From an uncultured Brachyspira sp. (GTDB lineage: Bacteria; Spirochaetota; Brachyspiria; Brachyspirales; Brachyspiraceae), in the NCBI RefSeq assembly GCF_934747485.1, contig NZ_CAKVGN010000004.1, forward strand, positions 14,062 to 78,061: a stretch of DNA of 64,000 bases, given 5' to 3'. Numbering within the stretch: position 1 is the first letter of the stretch; each line of letters begins with the position of its first letter. Below the pieces are notes generated by a model that was not told the origin of the DNA, made no database searches, and worked only from the letters and a program-made list of their open reading frames with translations. The position numbers and the translations under genes were made by a program. Below, one piece after another: positions 52,769-60,780 of this stretch.

Positions 52769-52780
52769 TTTTGTTATTAT

Positions 52781-52814
52781 TAGGCATTGGGGCTTTACTC
52801 AATGCCTTTTTTTG
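52781..52814 (+). terminator. intrinsic terminator after glgC
   Basis: AGGCATTG (52782-52789) and CAATGCCT (52800-52807) with a 10-base loop, followed by TTTTTTTG. The following open frame begins within this hairpin, so its real start is further downstream. Confidence 0.88.
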
Positions 52815-52929
52815 TTTTATAAGAATAAGTTGCATTAAAATAATTTTTAAAATAATTTTAATTCTATTGATTTTTTTAATTTATAAAGTATATTATGTTT
52901 ATAAAATTATATTAAATGATTATGCTAAG

Positions 52930-53799
52930 ATGAAAATAAAATTTATTCCTATCATTTTTTTGTTATATATTAGTATTATATATGCAGATATAAATACTCT
53001 TTTTAATATAGGCATGGATGATGTTATAATAAATACAAACAACAAACATCAGCTTTATTTTGAGCAGAGTTTTGCTGGCGGATATAACTTTATAAAGTTT
53101 AATGCTGAAACTAAATTATATTACAGAACTTCTATATATAATGATGATAGAACAAATCAAATATTTCAAAAAACCAAGCTTGATTTGGGTATAGAAAATA
53201 ATTTTTCTTTATCATCGGATATGATTGGTTTATTTGCAGATATTAGACCATTATCTTTTTTTGGTATAAGGGTGAATGCTTATTTTAATTATATATTCAA
53301 TATTATGAATTTCGGTTATGCTGGCTTTGACAATAACAATGTAGATTATTCTTATGCTTCTTTACTTGGAATGTCAAAAACAGATGCTATGGGTGTAATT
53401 GCTGGTATAACGCCTTATTTTTTATATAAATTACCATATGTTGTTTTTATAAATAGCACTAGTTTTAATTATGTTTTTGCTGGGGATAAAAACTATTATT
53501 ATGATTCAAGAACAGCTATACTTCATAAGAAGAGCGAATTTGAAATTATGAATGATTTTTTTATATTAGCCAATATATCTCCATTTTATATAGGTGCTTC
53601 TTATGCTTTAACTTATCTTGTAAATTCAAATATACTAACACATAAGCTTGCAATAGTTGGCTTTATTAGTTTTAAATTTTTACAAAACAGGCTTTCTCTT
53701 GATATATTAGCATCTTCTGGTTTGCATGTAAAATTACCATATTATAACAGCACTACTTTTGTAGAAGCAAAAGTAGCTTTAGTTTATAAAATTTTATAG
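52930..53799 (+). CDS. exported beta-rich protein, possible outer-membrane protein
   Basis: A 289-residue protein with a signal peptide (MKIKFIPIIFLLYISIIYAD, cleavage near YAD). The mature part is rich in aromatic residues alternating with polar ones (for example YFNYIFNIMNFGYAGF, then FINSTSFNYVFAG), as in beta-barrel outer-membrane proteins, and ends in a hydrophobic strand (KVALVYKIL). I do not recognise the family. I chose the ATG at 52930 because the open frame upstream runs through the glgC terminator. It lies 15 bases before the FtsW-type gene. The barrel assignment is by eye only. Confidence 0.55.
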   Translation: MKIKFIPIIFLLYISIIYADINTLFNIGMDDVIINTNNKHQLYFEQSFAGGYNFIKFNAETKLYYRTSIYNDDRTNQIFQKTKLDLGIENNFSLSSDMIGLFADIRPLSFFGIRVNAYFNYIFNIMNFGYAGFDNNNVDYSYASLLGMSKTDAMGVIAGITPYFLYKLPYVVFINSTSFNYVFAGDKNYYYDSRTAILHKKSEFEIMNDFFILANISPFYIGASYALTYLVNSNILTHKLAIVGFISFKFLQNRLSLDILASSGLHVKLPYYNSTTFVEAKVALVYKIL

Positions 53800-53814
53800 A
53801 GTGCGGGGTTTGCG

Positions 53815-54906
53815 GTGAAAAAAAAATTATTACCTGATAAATATTTAGTTATTATATATATAGCATTACTTGCTGCAGGACTCGTTGCCATATATGGTGC
53901 TCAAACCATTCATGAGCCTAATGAACCTTATTTTTACAATCATCTTAAATTGTTATTAATAATGCTTGCAGTTAATTTTGTAATATTGATAGTTCCAGAC
54001 TTTTTTGATATAATAAATAGATTTATGCCGGCAATACTAATAGGTACTTTACTACTCTTAATAGCAGTTTTAATATTTGGTATATCTGTAGAAGGCAGTT
54101 ATGCCAAAAGATGGTTATCTATTTTTTCAATTTTTACAATTCAGCCTTCGGAGATAGCAAAGATAACATTAGTTTTATATCTATCTAGTGTATTAACTAA
54201 TAAAGGAGATAAACTTAAACATGTTAGTAATGGTTTGCTTCCTCCTCTAATCGTATTAGTTCTTATATGTTTGCTTATAATGTTTGAACCGGATTCAGGT
54301 ACGGCATTATTATTCGCTTTGGTTGGTTTTTCTATGTTTTTTTATGGGGGAATACCGTTAAGATATTTAATTTCTGCCGGAATTTTACTTGGTTTTATAT
54401 TTATATTATTTATATTTAATACTCCATACATGAAAGCGAGAGTAATTTCTTATTTAACTCCTCATACTCAATCACAGGAAGAGATGTATCAAATTAATAG
54501 GGCTAAATTAGCTTTTAATTATGGCGGGATTGCTGGAATACCTGATGAAGATATTAGAGAAGTCAGTACTCATTTACCTGCGGCATTAACAGATTTTATT
54601 TTTGCTTCTATTGCCCAAAGACACGGATTTATAGGCAATATTATTTTACTCTTGCTGTTTTTTTCTTTCACTATTAGAGGATTTATAATTTCGTCTAGGG
54701 TAAAAGACCTGTTTCTGAAAAATATATCTTTTGGTATAAATATATTTATTAGCGGACAAGCATATTTAAATATGATGGTAGCTACTTTAATGCTTCCTAC
54801 AACTGGTATGCCTTTACCATTTATAAGTTATGGTAGGAATGCTTTAGTTGTTAATATGATTATGTTTGCTATTTTATTAAAAATAACTCAAAGGAGAGAA
54901 GAATGA
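53815..54906 (+). CDS. ftsW: SEDS-family peptidoglycan glycosyltransferase (FtsW/RodA)
   Basis: A 363-residue membrane protein with about ten hydrophobic segments. Typical SEDS text is visible: WLSIFSIFTIQPSEIAKI, EPDSGTALLF with the catalytic Asp, and TGMPLPFISYGRNALV. It polymerises lipid II at the inner membrane. I prefer FtsW to RodA because the gene overlaps murG, as in division clusters; the sequence alone does not decide. The start is GTG at 53815, with GCGGGG about 6 bases upstream; there is no nearby ATG. An overlap of four bases (ATGA) couples it to murG. Confidence 0.85.
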   Translation: MKKKLLPDKYLVIIYIALLAAGLVAIYGAQTIHEPNEPYFYNHLKLLLIMLAVNFVILIVPDFFDIINRFMPAILIGTLLLLIAVLIFGISVEGSYAKRWLSIFSIFTIQPSEIAKITLVLYLSSVLTNKGDKLKHVSNGLLPPLIVLVLICLLIMFEPDSGTALLFALVGFSMFFYGGIPLRYLISAGILLGFIFILFIFNTPYMKARVISYLTPHTQSQEEMYQINRAKLAFNYGGIAGIPDEDIREVSTHLPAALTDFIFASIAQRHGFIGNIILLLLFFSFTIRGFIISSRVKDLFLKNISFGINIFISGQAYLNMMVATLMLPTTGMPLPFISYGRNALVVNMIMFAILLKITQRREE

Positions 54907-55985
54907 ATATAATTTTATCTGGAGGTGGTACAGCCGGTCATATAACACCTGCTATTTCTATATATGACCATTTGAAAAAAACAGGACATAATCCTAGGCT
55001 TGTGGTGGCGGAGCGAGATTATAACTTAATACCGCCGCATTATGACTATAATTATTTGGAGATAAACTCTCCTGGAAATATACTCAAAAATATAGCTTTC
55101 TTACTCAAGTTTATACCTTCTATGATAAAATCTAATAACATCATAAATAAACATAAGCCTGAGTGTATTATAGGAATGGGCGGATTTGTTTCTATGCCTA
55201 TGTTATATGTGGCTAAGTTAAAGCATATACCTATATTTTTATGTGAGCAGAACTCTATACCCGGAAAAGTTAATAAAATATTTTATAAAGATGCAAAAGG
55301 TTCTTATCTTACTTTTTCTAAAACTTTACAATATATGCCAAAAGGTAAGGTAACAGGAAACCCTGTAAGAGATGATTTCTTTATTGTAAATAGAAAATCT
55401 GCTAGAATTATTATGAAATTAAAAGATGATGATAAATTGCTTGTTGTAATGGGTGGTTCCCAGGGGGCATTAAAATTAAATAATATATTTTTAGATTGTA
55501 TAAAGACTGTAAAAGAAAATGTAAATAATTTGCATATAGTATGGCTTGCTGGTCCTAAATGGGGCTCTGAAATTATAGCGAAAGTTAATGATAAAAAAAT
55601 TACAAATGTAACAGTTCATAGTTATTATAGAGATATGGCTACTTTACTTCATGCTGCTGATTTTGTAGTATCGAGGGCAGGAAGCAGTTCTATTAGTGAA
55701 ATACTAGCTGTTAATGTTCCTTCACTTTTAGTGCCTTTCCCTTATGCTACTGATAATCATCAATATTATAATGCTTTAGAATTGGTGAATAAAGATATGG
55801 CTTATTTAATGAATGAGGCGGATCTTGATTCTAAGCAGTTGGGGGATATTATTATAAAAAATTTAAATAATCAAAATAGACTTAATGTTATGAGAGAAAA
55901 TATTAGAAAAAATTATACTTCTAGGGCAGTTACTGCTATTGTTAATGATATTCTTAGTATTATGGCAAATAATAAAAGAAAGTAA
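54903..55985 (+). CDS. murG: UDP-GlcNAc:lipid I N-acetylglucosaminyltransferase
   Basis: A 360-residue GT28 enzyme that makes lipid II at the cytoplasmic face of the inner membrane. The N-terminal glycine loop GGGTAGHITPA, the second glycine loop MGGSQGALKLN near residue 185 and the donor-site region SRAGSSSISEILAVNVPSLLVPF (split over about 255-280) are present. It follows the SEDS gene with an ATGA overlap and is followed after 30 bases by hldD. Length is normal. Confidence 0.95.
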   Translation: MNIILSGGGTAGHITPAISIYDHLKKTGHNPRLVVAERDYNLIPPHYDYNYLEINSPGNILKNIAFLLKFIPSMIKSNNIINKHKPECIIGMGGFVSMPMLYVAKLKHIPIFLCEQNSIPGKVNKIFYKDAKGSYLTFSKTLQYMPKGKVTGNPVRDDFFIVNRKSARIIMKLKDDDKLLVVMGGSQGALKLNNIFLDCIKTVKENVNNLHIVWLAGPKWGSEIIAKVNDKKITNVTVHSYYRDMATLLHAADFVVSRAGSSSISEILAVNVPSLLVPFPYATDNHQYYNALELVNKDMAYLMNEADLDSKQLGDIIIKNLNNQNRLNVMRENIRKNYTSRAVTAIVNDILSIMANNKRK

Positions 55986-56015
55986 ATAAAAAATTATAAA
56001 AGGAGATTTACATAT

Positions 56016-56963
56016 ATGATTATAGTAACTGGCGGTGCTGGATTTATTGGGTCTAATATAGTTAGGGGATTAAACAACTTAGGTATAAGTGATATATTAA
56101 TAGTTGATAATTTAAAAAATGCATCAAAGCATAAAAATTTAAATAAGCTTGTTTTTGGAGATTATATAGACAAAGAAGAATTTGATGTTTATTCTTTTGT
56201 TGAAAATAATAAAGTTGAAGCTATATTTCATCAGGGTGCTTGTTCTGATACTATGGAAACTGATGGAAAGTATATGATGAAAAATAATTATGAGTATAGC
56301 AGAAACATTTTGCATGCTTGTTTAGAAAATAGAGTAAGATTTTTTTATGCTTCAAGTGCTTCTGTTTACGGAAATGGAGAGAATGGATTTGCTGAAGATG
56401 AAAAAAATGAGTATCCGCTTAATGTTTATGCTTTTTCTAAGTATCAATTCGATAGGTATGTTAACATTTTATTTAGAAATAAAAAGATTAATAGTCAGGT
56501 TGTGGGGTTAAGATATTTTAATGTATATGGTCCGCAGGAGAATCATAAGGGCAGAATGGCTTCTGTTGCTTTTCATTTATTTAATCAGATTAAGGCTGGT
56601 GAAAAAATGAAAATTTTTGAGGGAAGTGAGAATTTCTTAAGAGATTTTATACATGTTGATGATGTTATAAGTGTAAACAATTTCTTTTTTGAGAATGAAA
56701 ATATTTCTGGCATATTTAATTGCGGTACTGGTAAGGCTGAGAGTTTTGTAGAGATTGCTAAGGCATTAAAAGAGTTGTATCCTTCTTCTGAAATTGAATA
56801 CACCCCTTTCCCTGATGCTCTTAAAGGAAAATATCAAAAATACACTCAGGCAGATTTAACTAATTTAAAAGATGTTGGATATAGTAAAGAGTTTATGAAT
56901 GTTAATACTGGTGTTAAAAAATATGCTAAAGTGCTTGAAGAGAGCGGCGGATACTTAATGTAA
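56016..56963 (+). CDS. hldD: ADP-L-glycero-D-manno-heptose 6-epimerase
   Basis: A 315-residue extended short-chain dehydrogenase. The NAD(P) site TGGAGFIGSNIV starts at residue 5, the catalytic Tyr and Lys are in YAFSKYQFD near residue 138, and GQGACSD-like HQGACSDTME near 75 and FNVYGPQENHKGRMASV near 170 are HldD hallmarks. It produces the ADP-heptose used by the heptosyltransferase found at 23088. AAGGAG precedes the ATG. Its placement after murG joins two envelope pathways in one transcript. Confidence 0.93.
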   Translation: MIIVTGGAGFIGSNIVRGLNNLGISDILIVDNLKNASKHKNLNKLVFGDYIDKEEFDVYSFVENNKVEAIFHQGACSDTMETDGKYMMKNNYEYSRNILHACLENRVRFFYASSASVYGNGENGFAEDEKNEYPLNVYAFSKYQFDRYVNILFRNKKINSQVVGLRYFNVYGPQENHKGRMASVAFHLFNQIKAGEKMKIFEGSENFLRDFIHVDDVISVNNFFFENENISGIFNCGTGKAESFVEIAKALKELYPSSEIEYTPFPDALKGKYQKYTQADLTNLKDVGYSKEFMNVNTGVKKYAKVLEESGGYLM

Positions 56964-56995
56964 TTTTATGCTTTTAGGTTATTATAGGTAATGTT

Positions 56996-57028
56996 TTAAA
57001 AGCTTAAACTATTTATTAAAAGCTTAAA
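56996..57028 (+). repeat. two direct 13-base repeats upstream of deoD (possible operator)
   Basis: TTAAAAGCTTAAA occurs at 56996-57008 and again at 57016-57028, 20 bases apart, close to two helical turns, each with a palindromic AAGCTT core. They lie 40-70 bases before the deoD ATG. A regulator site is possible; no regulator is seen. Confidence 0.45.
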
Positions 57029-57066
57029 TATTATAAAAAATAATTAATAAAAAGGAGTTATATATT

Positions 57067-57765
57067 ATGGCTACACCTCATATATCAGCAAACAAAGGCG
57101 ACATTGCAGAAACTATTCTTCTTCCTGGAGACCCTTTGAGGGCTAAGTTTATAGCTGAGAATTTTTTGGAGAATGTAAAGCAGTATAATAGTGTAAGAAA
57201 TATGTTTGGTTTTACTGGAACATATAAAGGCAAAAGAGTTTCTGTTCAGGGTACTGGTATGGGAATGCCTTCTTGCAGTATTTATTCTTATGAGCTTATA
57301 CATTTTTATGATTGTAAGAATTTAATACGTATTGGTACTGCTGGGGCTTTAGTTGATAAGCTTCATATTGGTGATTTAGTTATAGGAATGGGAGCTTGTA
57401 CTGATTCTAATTATGCTTCACAGTATGAACTTCCTGGTACTTATGCTCCTATTGCTAGTTATGATTTACTTAGAAAGGCTGTTAATAAGGCTGATGAGAT
57501 GAAAATAAATTATCATGTAGGTAATATTGTATCATCTGATGTATTTTATGGAGCTAACAATGCTACACCTAAATGGGCAAAAATGGGAGTATTAGCTGTA
57601 GAGATGGAAGCTGCTGCTTTATATATGAATGCCGCATATGCAGGAGTGAATGCTCTTTGTATGGTAACTATATCAGATTCATTAGTTACAGGAGAAGCTA
57701 CAACAGCAGAACAAAGAGAGAAAACTTTTACTAATATGATGGAAGTGGCTTTATCGCTTGCTTGA
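57067..57765 (+). CDS. deoD: purine-nucleoside phosphorylase, DeoD type
   Basis: A 232-residue enzyme cleaving purine (deoxy)nucleosides with phosphate, acting in the cytoplasm as a hexamer. TPHISANKGDIAE at the start, LPGDPLRAKFIAE near residue 20, GTGMGMPS near 62, RIGTAGAL near 88 and the active-site EMEAAALY near 180 match E. coli DeoD closely in length and motifs. AAAGGAG precedes the ATG. The direct repeats upstream may regulate it. Confidence 0.96.
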   Translation: MATPHISANKGDIAETILLPGDPLRAKFIAENFLENVKQYNSVRNMFGFTGTYKGKRVSVQGTGMGMPSCSIYSYELIHFYDCKNLIRIGTAGALVDKLHIGDLVIGMGACTDSNYASQYELPGTYAPIASYDLLRKAVNKADEMKINYHVGNIVSSDVFYGANNATPKWAKMGVLAVEMEAAALYMNAAYAGVNALCMVTISDSLVTGEATTAEQREKTFTNMMEVALSLA

Positions 57766-57894
57766 TATATACGAATATAGTTGTTTTTTATAATTTATTT
57801 TTGTTTTTTTCCTGAAGCAAAAAGTGCAGATGCTTTGTAGATATATTTGGAATATATGTAAAATGTAAAATAATATTTTGTTTCTGAGTCAAAA

Positions 57895-57981
57895 ATGCAG
57901 TCCTTTTGCTTCTTTGGGCCATACCTAAAGGTACTTCCTTCGGTCGCAAAAAGAAGTGGGGGTACGGGGGCTAGCCCCCGA
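57895..57981 (+). repeat. dispersed repeat family A, copy 3 (with upstream modules from about 57770)
   Basis: Core AATGCAGTCCTTTTGCTTCTTT, a loop with ACCTAAAGGT, then AAAAAGAAGTGGGGG and the perfect hairpin CGGGGG-CTAG-CCCCCG. Upstream, 57813-57876 holds the TTTTTTTCCTGAAGC, AAAAGTGCAGATGC and GGAATATATGTAAAATG modules shared with 33.7 kb and, inverted, 59.6 kb. The repeat ends 45 bases before the aldehyde dehydrogenase ATG. Confidence 0.8.
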
Positions 57982-58025
57982 AAATATTTAAAATTAAAAA
58001 ACTATTTTTAAGGAATATTATTTTT

Positions 58026-59393
58026 ATGTATATAGAAGAATTAAGAAATAAGCAAAGAGAGTTTTTTAAAAGCGGTGCTACATTAGAATATTCTTTTAGA
58101 ATAGAGCAGCTAAAAAAACTAAAGGCTATGATTATAAAAAATGAGGCTAATTTTATTAATGCACTCAATAAGGATATGGCTAAACTTGAGTTTGAAGCTA
58201 TTGGTACTGAATTATTTATTATAATTGATGAGATAAATCTTTTTATAAAAAAATTAAAAACTTGGATGAAAGATAAAAAAGTTAAAAGAAATTTCCTCAC
58301 AATAGATTCTAAAACAATTATAATGAATAAGCCTTATGGAGTATCACTTATAATATCTCCTTGGAATTATCCTTTGCAATTAACTTTTCTTCCTCTTATA
58401 GGCTCTATTGCAGGAGGAAATACTTCTATAATACTTCCTTCGCAATTAACTACTAATGTTTATGATGCAATATATTCTTCTGTAAAAGAAACATTTGATG
58501 AAGAGTATATTGCTGTTGTAGATAAATCTTTTCCTGCAGAGTATACTACAAAGATAGAATATGACAAAATATTTTTTACAGGCTCTCCGAGAGTTGGAAA
58601 AATCATAATGAATAATGCCTCTAATTTTTTAACCTCTCTTACTTTGGAGCTTGGAGGAAAATCTCCTGTTATAGTTGATGATAATATAAAAAATATTAAT
58701 AAGGCTCTAAAGAGAATAATATGGGGAAAGTTTATTAATTCTGGTCAAACCTGTGTGTCTCCTGATTACTTATTAGTAAATAAAAATATTAAAGATAAGT
58801 TTTTAGATGCATTCAATACAGAAATAAAATTATTTGAAGATGAGAGAAAATTAAATAGAATTATTAATAAAAGTCATTATGAGAGATTAAAAAGTTATTT
58901 AAACGATGGAAAAATATTATACGGTGGTGAATATGATGATGAAGCATTATCTATTGCTATAACATTATTAGAGCCTAATAGTTTAGAAAATAATGTGATG
59001 AGAGATGAAATATTTGGAAGTATTTTTCCTATAGTTTATTATAACACTAAAGAAGAGGCAAGAGACATTATAGATAAACTATGTTCTCACCCTTTGGCTA
59101 TGTATGTTTTTTCTGATGATAATAATTTTATAGACTATTTTTTAAACAATATTTCTTTTGGCGGTGCATCTATAAATGATACTATAAGTCATATATTAAA
59201 CAACAATGCTCCTTTTGGCGGTGTGGCAACAAGCGGAATAGGAGAGTATCATGGTTATTATAGTTTTGAATGTTTTACAAAAAAAACTACAGTATTAAAA
59301 AAGAATTATAATTTTGAGCTTAATACTAAATATCCGCCATACAGCAAAAATATAAAAGCATTAAAGTTTTTGTTTGAATTATTTAAGAAGTAA
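58026..59393 (+). CDS. aldehyde dehydrogenase (class 3 / CoA-independent type)
   Basis: A 455-residue soluble aldehyde dehydrogenase. ISPWNYPLQLTFLPLIGSIA near residue 110 binds NAD(P), FFTGSPRVGK near 180, the catalytic Glu lies in LELGGKSPVIVDD near 212, and the nucleophile Cys in NSGQTCVSPDYLLV near 245. The short length and class 3 features fit enzymes that oxidise medium-chain or aromatic aldehydes; lactaldehyde from fucose breakdown is another possible substrate but not shown. It stands alone between repeat copies on both sides. Confidence 0.9.
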   Translation: MYIEELRNKQREFFKSGATLEYSFRIEQLKKLKAMIIKNEANFINALNKDMAKLEFEAIGTELFIIIDEINLFIKKLKTWMKDKKVKRNFLTIDSKTIIMNKPYGVSLIISPWNYPLQLTFLPLIGSIAGGNTSIILPSQLTTNVYDAIYSSVKETFDEEYIAVVDKSFPAEYTTKIEYDKIFFTGSPRVGKIIMNNASNFLTSLTLELGGKSPVIVDDNIKNINKALKRIIWGKFINSGQTCVSPDYLLVNKNIKDKFLDAFNTEIKLFEDERKLNRIINKSHYERLKSYLNDGKILYGGEYDDEALSIAITLLEPNSLENNVMRDEIFGSIFPIVYYNTKEEARDIIDKLCSHPLAMYVFSDDNNFIDYFLNNISFGGASINDTISHILNNNAPFGGVATSGIGEYHGYYSFECFTKKTTVLKKNYNFELNTKYPPYSKNIKALKFLFELFKK

Positions 59394-59439
59394 AAATTAT
59401 TTTATATATAATATGATTTAAGTTCTGTCAATTTGCACT

Positions 59440-59475
59440 TTATTCAACTTTTTGCTGCGGGAAAAAGTTGAATAA
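59440..59475. terminator. perfect 14-base-pair hairpin after the aldehyde dehydrogenase gene
   Basis: TTATTCAACTTTTT (59440-59453) and AAAAAGTTGAATAA (59462-59475) flank GCTGCGGG. It lies in the gene-free stretch 59394-59759. The U-run after the stem is weak in both directions, so it may be a repeat module instead; its TTTTTCCCGCAGCAAAAAGT reading on the minus strand resembles modules near 57813 and 33732. Confidence 0.5.
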
Positions 59476-59520
59476 AATATATATCAATATAAAAATTATT
59501 TGTTTAAATTAAGATACTTG

Positions 59521-59610
59521 CAGGGTTTTGCCCCCCTGCGAAGCGTGCCCGTAGGGTAGCACCCCAGTTCTTTTATTGGTATAAAAGAAGCAAAAGAACT
59601 ACATTTTTGG
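59521..59610 (-). repeat. dispersed repeat family A, copy 4 (inverted)
   Basis: Read on the minus strand it gives AAATGTAGTTCTTTTGCTTC, the hairpin TTCTTTTAT/ATAAAAGAA, then GGGGTGCTACCCTACGGGCACG and GCAGGG/CCCTGC. The CCCTA-GGGCACGCTT-GCAGGGGG stretch is nearly that of copy 2. The rest of 59476-59759 is AT-rich, with more family modules (TTTATATTCC) at about 59640. Confidence 0.8.
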
Positions 59611-59759
59611 CCTAAAATATAGTAATTATTTTATATTTTATTTATATTCCAATATATAAATCTAAAGCACTTAAAAAACATACAAACAATAAAATTAAAA
59701 CAATATAAATATTTATTAGTACTTATCTAATAGGTCTTGAAATAAGTATAGTATACAAT

Positions 59760-60683
59760 TTATTTTGAATGTGGGTGAGCTTTATTGTACACTTCAAAAA
59801 GCCTATCATTTGTAACATGTGTATATCTTTGAGTTGTTGATATACTTTCATGCCCTAATAATTCCTGAACGCCTCTAATTTCGGCATCATTATTTAAAAG
59901 ATGTGTGGCAAAGGTATGCCTCAAAGTGTGCGGAGAGAAATCTACACTAATATTAGCCATTCTCATAAGTCTTTTCATTGAGTTTCTAACACTTCTATCA
60001 CTTATAGGTTTTCCAAATCTGTTTACAAACAAATAATTATTGTTAGAGCCATATTCTCTTTGTATAATTGCTCTTTTTTGCATATACAAATCCCAATTAT
60101 CATATATTATAGGTATTAATGGTATCTCTCTTACCTTTGAACCTTTACCAAGTATTCTTAAAGTAGTAGAGCCTTTATGCATCATGTTAAGCTTAATAGA
60201 TATTAATTCTGAAGCTCTTAAACCTATAGCATACATAAATATAGCCATCATTTTATCTCTTATAATAGTAAAATCATTTTCATCATCTATTTCTAATATT
60301 TTATCTATATCATTGAGTGATAAAAACTTTGCTATATGCTCTTCCCTTTTTGGGCTTTTCATGTTTATTATTCTTGTTTTATCAGAGTAGCCGTTTCTTA
60401 TTAAATATTTATAGAACTTTTTTATAGATGAAAGATGTCTTGAAGTTGTAGCGTTTTTTAATTTTTTATTTTTTAATGATGCAAAATAATCTCTTATAGT
60501 ATAGTGAGTAGCATCATTAAAGTCTATATCATTATCTTCCAAAAATTTGATATATTCTTTTAAGTCTTTAGTATAACTATTGATTGTATGAGCGGCATAA
60601 TTTAAAGTTTGTAAATAATCAGCAAACTCTTCTAATAGATTTTCTAACTCATTAGCCTCTATTCTTTTTAATTGATTTTCCAT
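59760..60683 (-). CDS. Xer-type tyrosine recombinase
   Basis: A 307-residue tyrosine recombinase with the N-terminal SAM-like core-binding domain (EFADYLQTLNYAAHTINSYTKD) and a complete catalytic set: Arg in IGLRASELISIKL near 165, Lys in LGKGSKVREIPL near 190, HTLRHTFATHLL near 256, LLGHESISTTQRYTHV near 280 with the nucleophile Tyr. The length fits XerC/XerD, which resolve chromosome dimers at dif. ATG 60683 with GAAGGG upstream is preferred to the frame from 60689. I cannot tell XerC from XerD. No integrated element surrounds it. Confidence 0.88.
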   Translation of the reverse strand: MENQLKRIEANELENLLEEFADYLQTLNYAAHTINSYTKDLKEYIKFLEDNDIDFNDATHYTIRDYFASLKNKKLKNATTSRHLSSIKKFYKYLIRNGYSDKTRIINMKSPKREEHIAKFLSLNDIDKILEIDDENDFTIIRDKMMAIFMYAIGLRASELISIKLNMMHKGSTTLRILGKGSKVREIPLIPIIYDNWDLYMQKRAIIQREYGSNNNYLFVNRFGKPISDRSVRNSMKRLMRMANISVDFSPHTLRHTFATHLLNNDAEIRGVQELLGHESISTTQRYTHVTNDRLFEVYNKAHPHSK

Positions 60684-60780
60684 AAACAAACCCTTCTAAT
60701 AATTAGTATTTAAATAATTATCGAAAGTTTTATTTATAAATTGATGAAGTATGTTAACTACTGTGAATTTTATTTTTTTA

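Noticed and set aside
52771..52929. Hydrophobic N-terminal extension of the exported protein after glgC
   Set aside because: It would be translated from the glgC terminator hairpin; a normal signal peptide starts at 52930.
59760..60683. Phage or transposon integrase
   Set aside because: Length and motifs fit housekeeping XerC/XerD and there are no phage genes or attachment sites around it.
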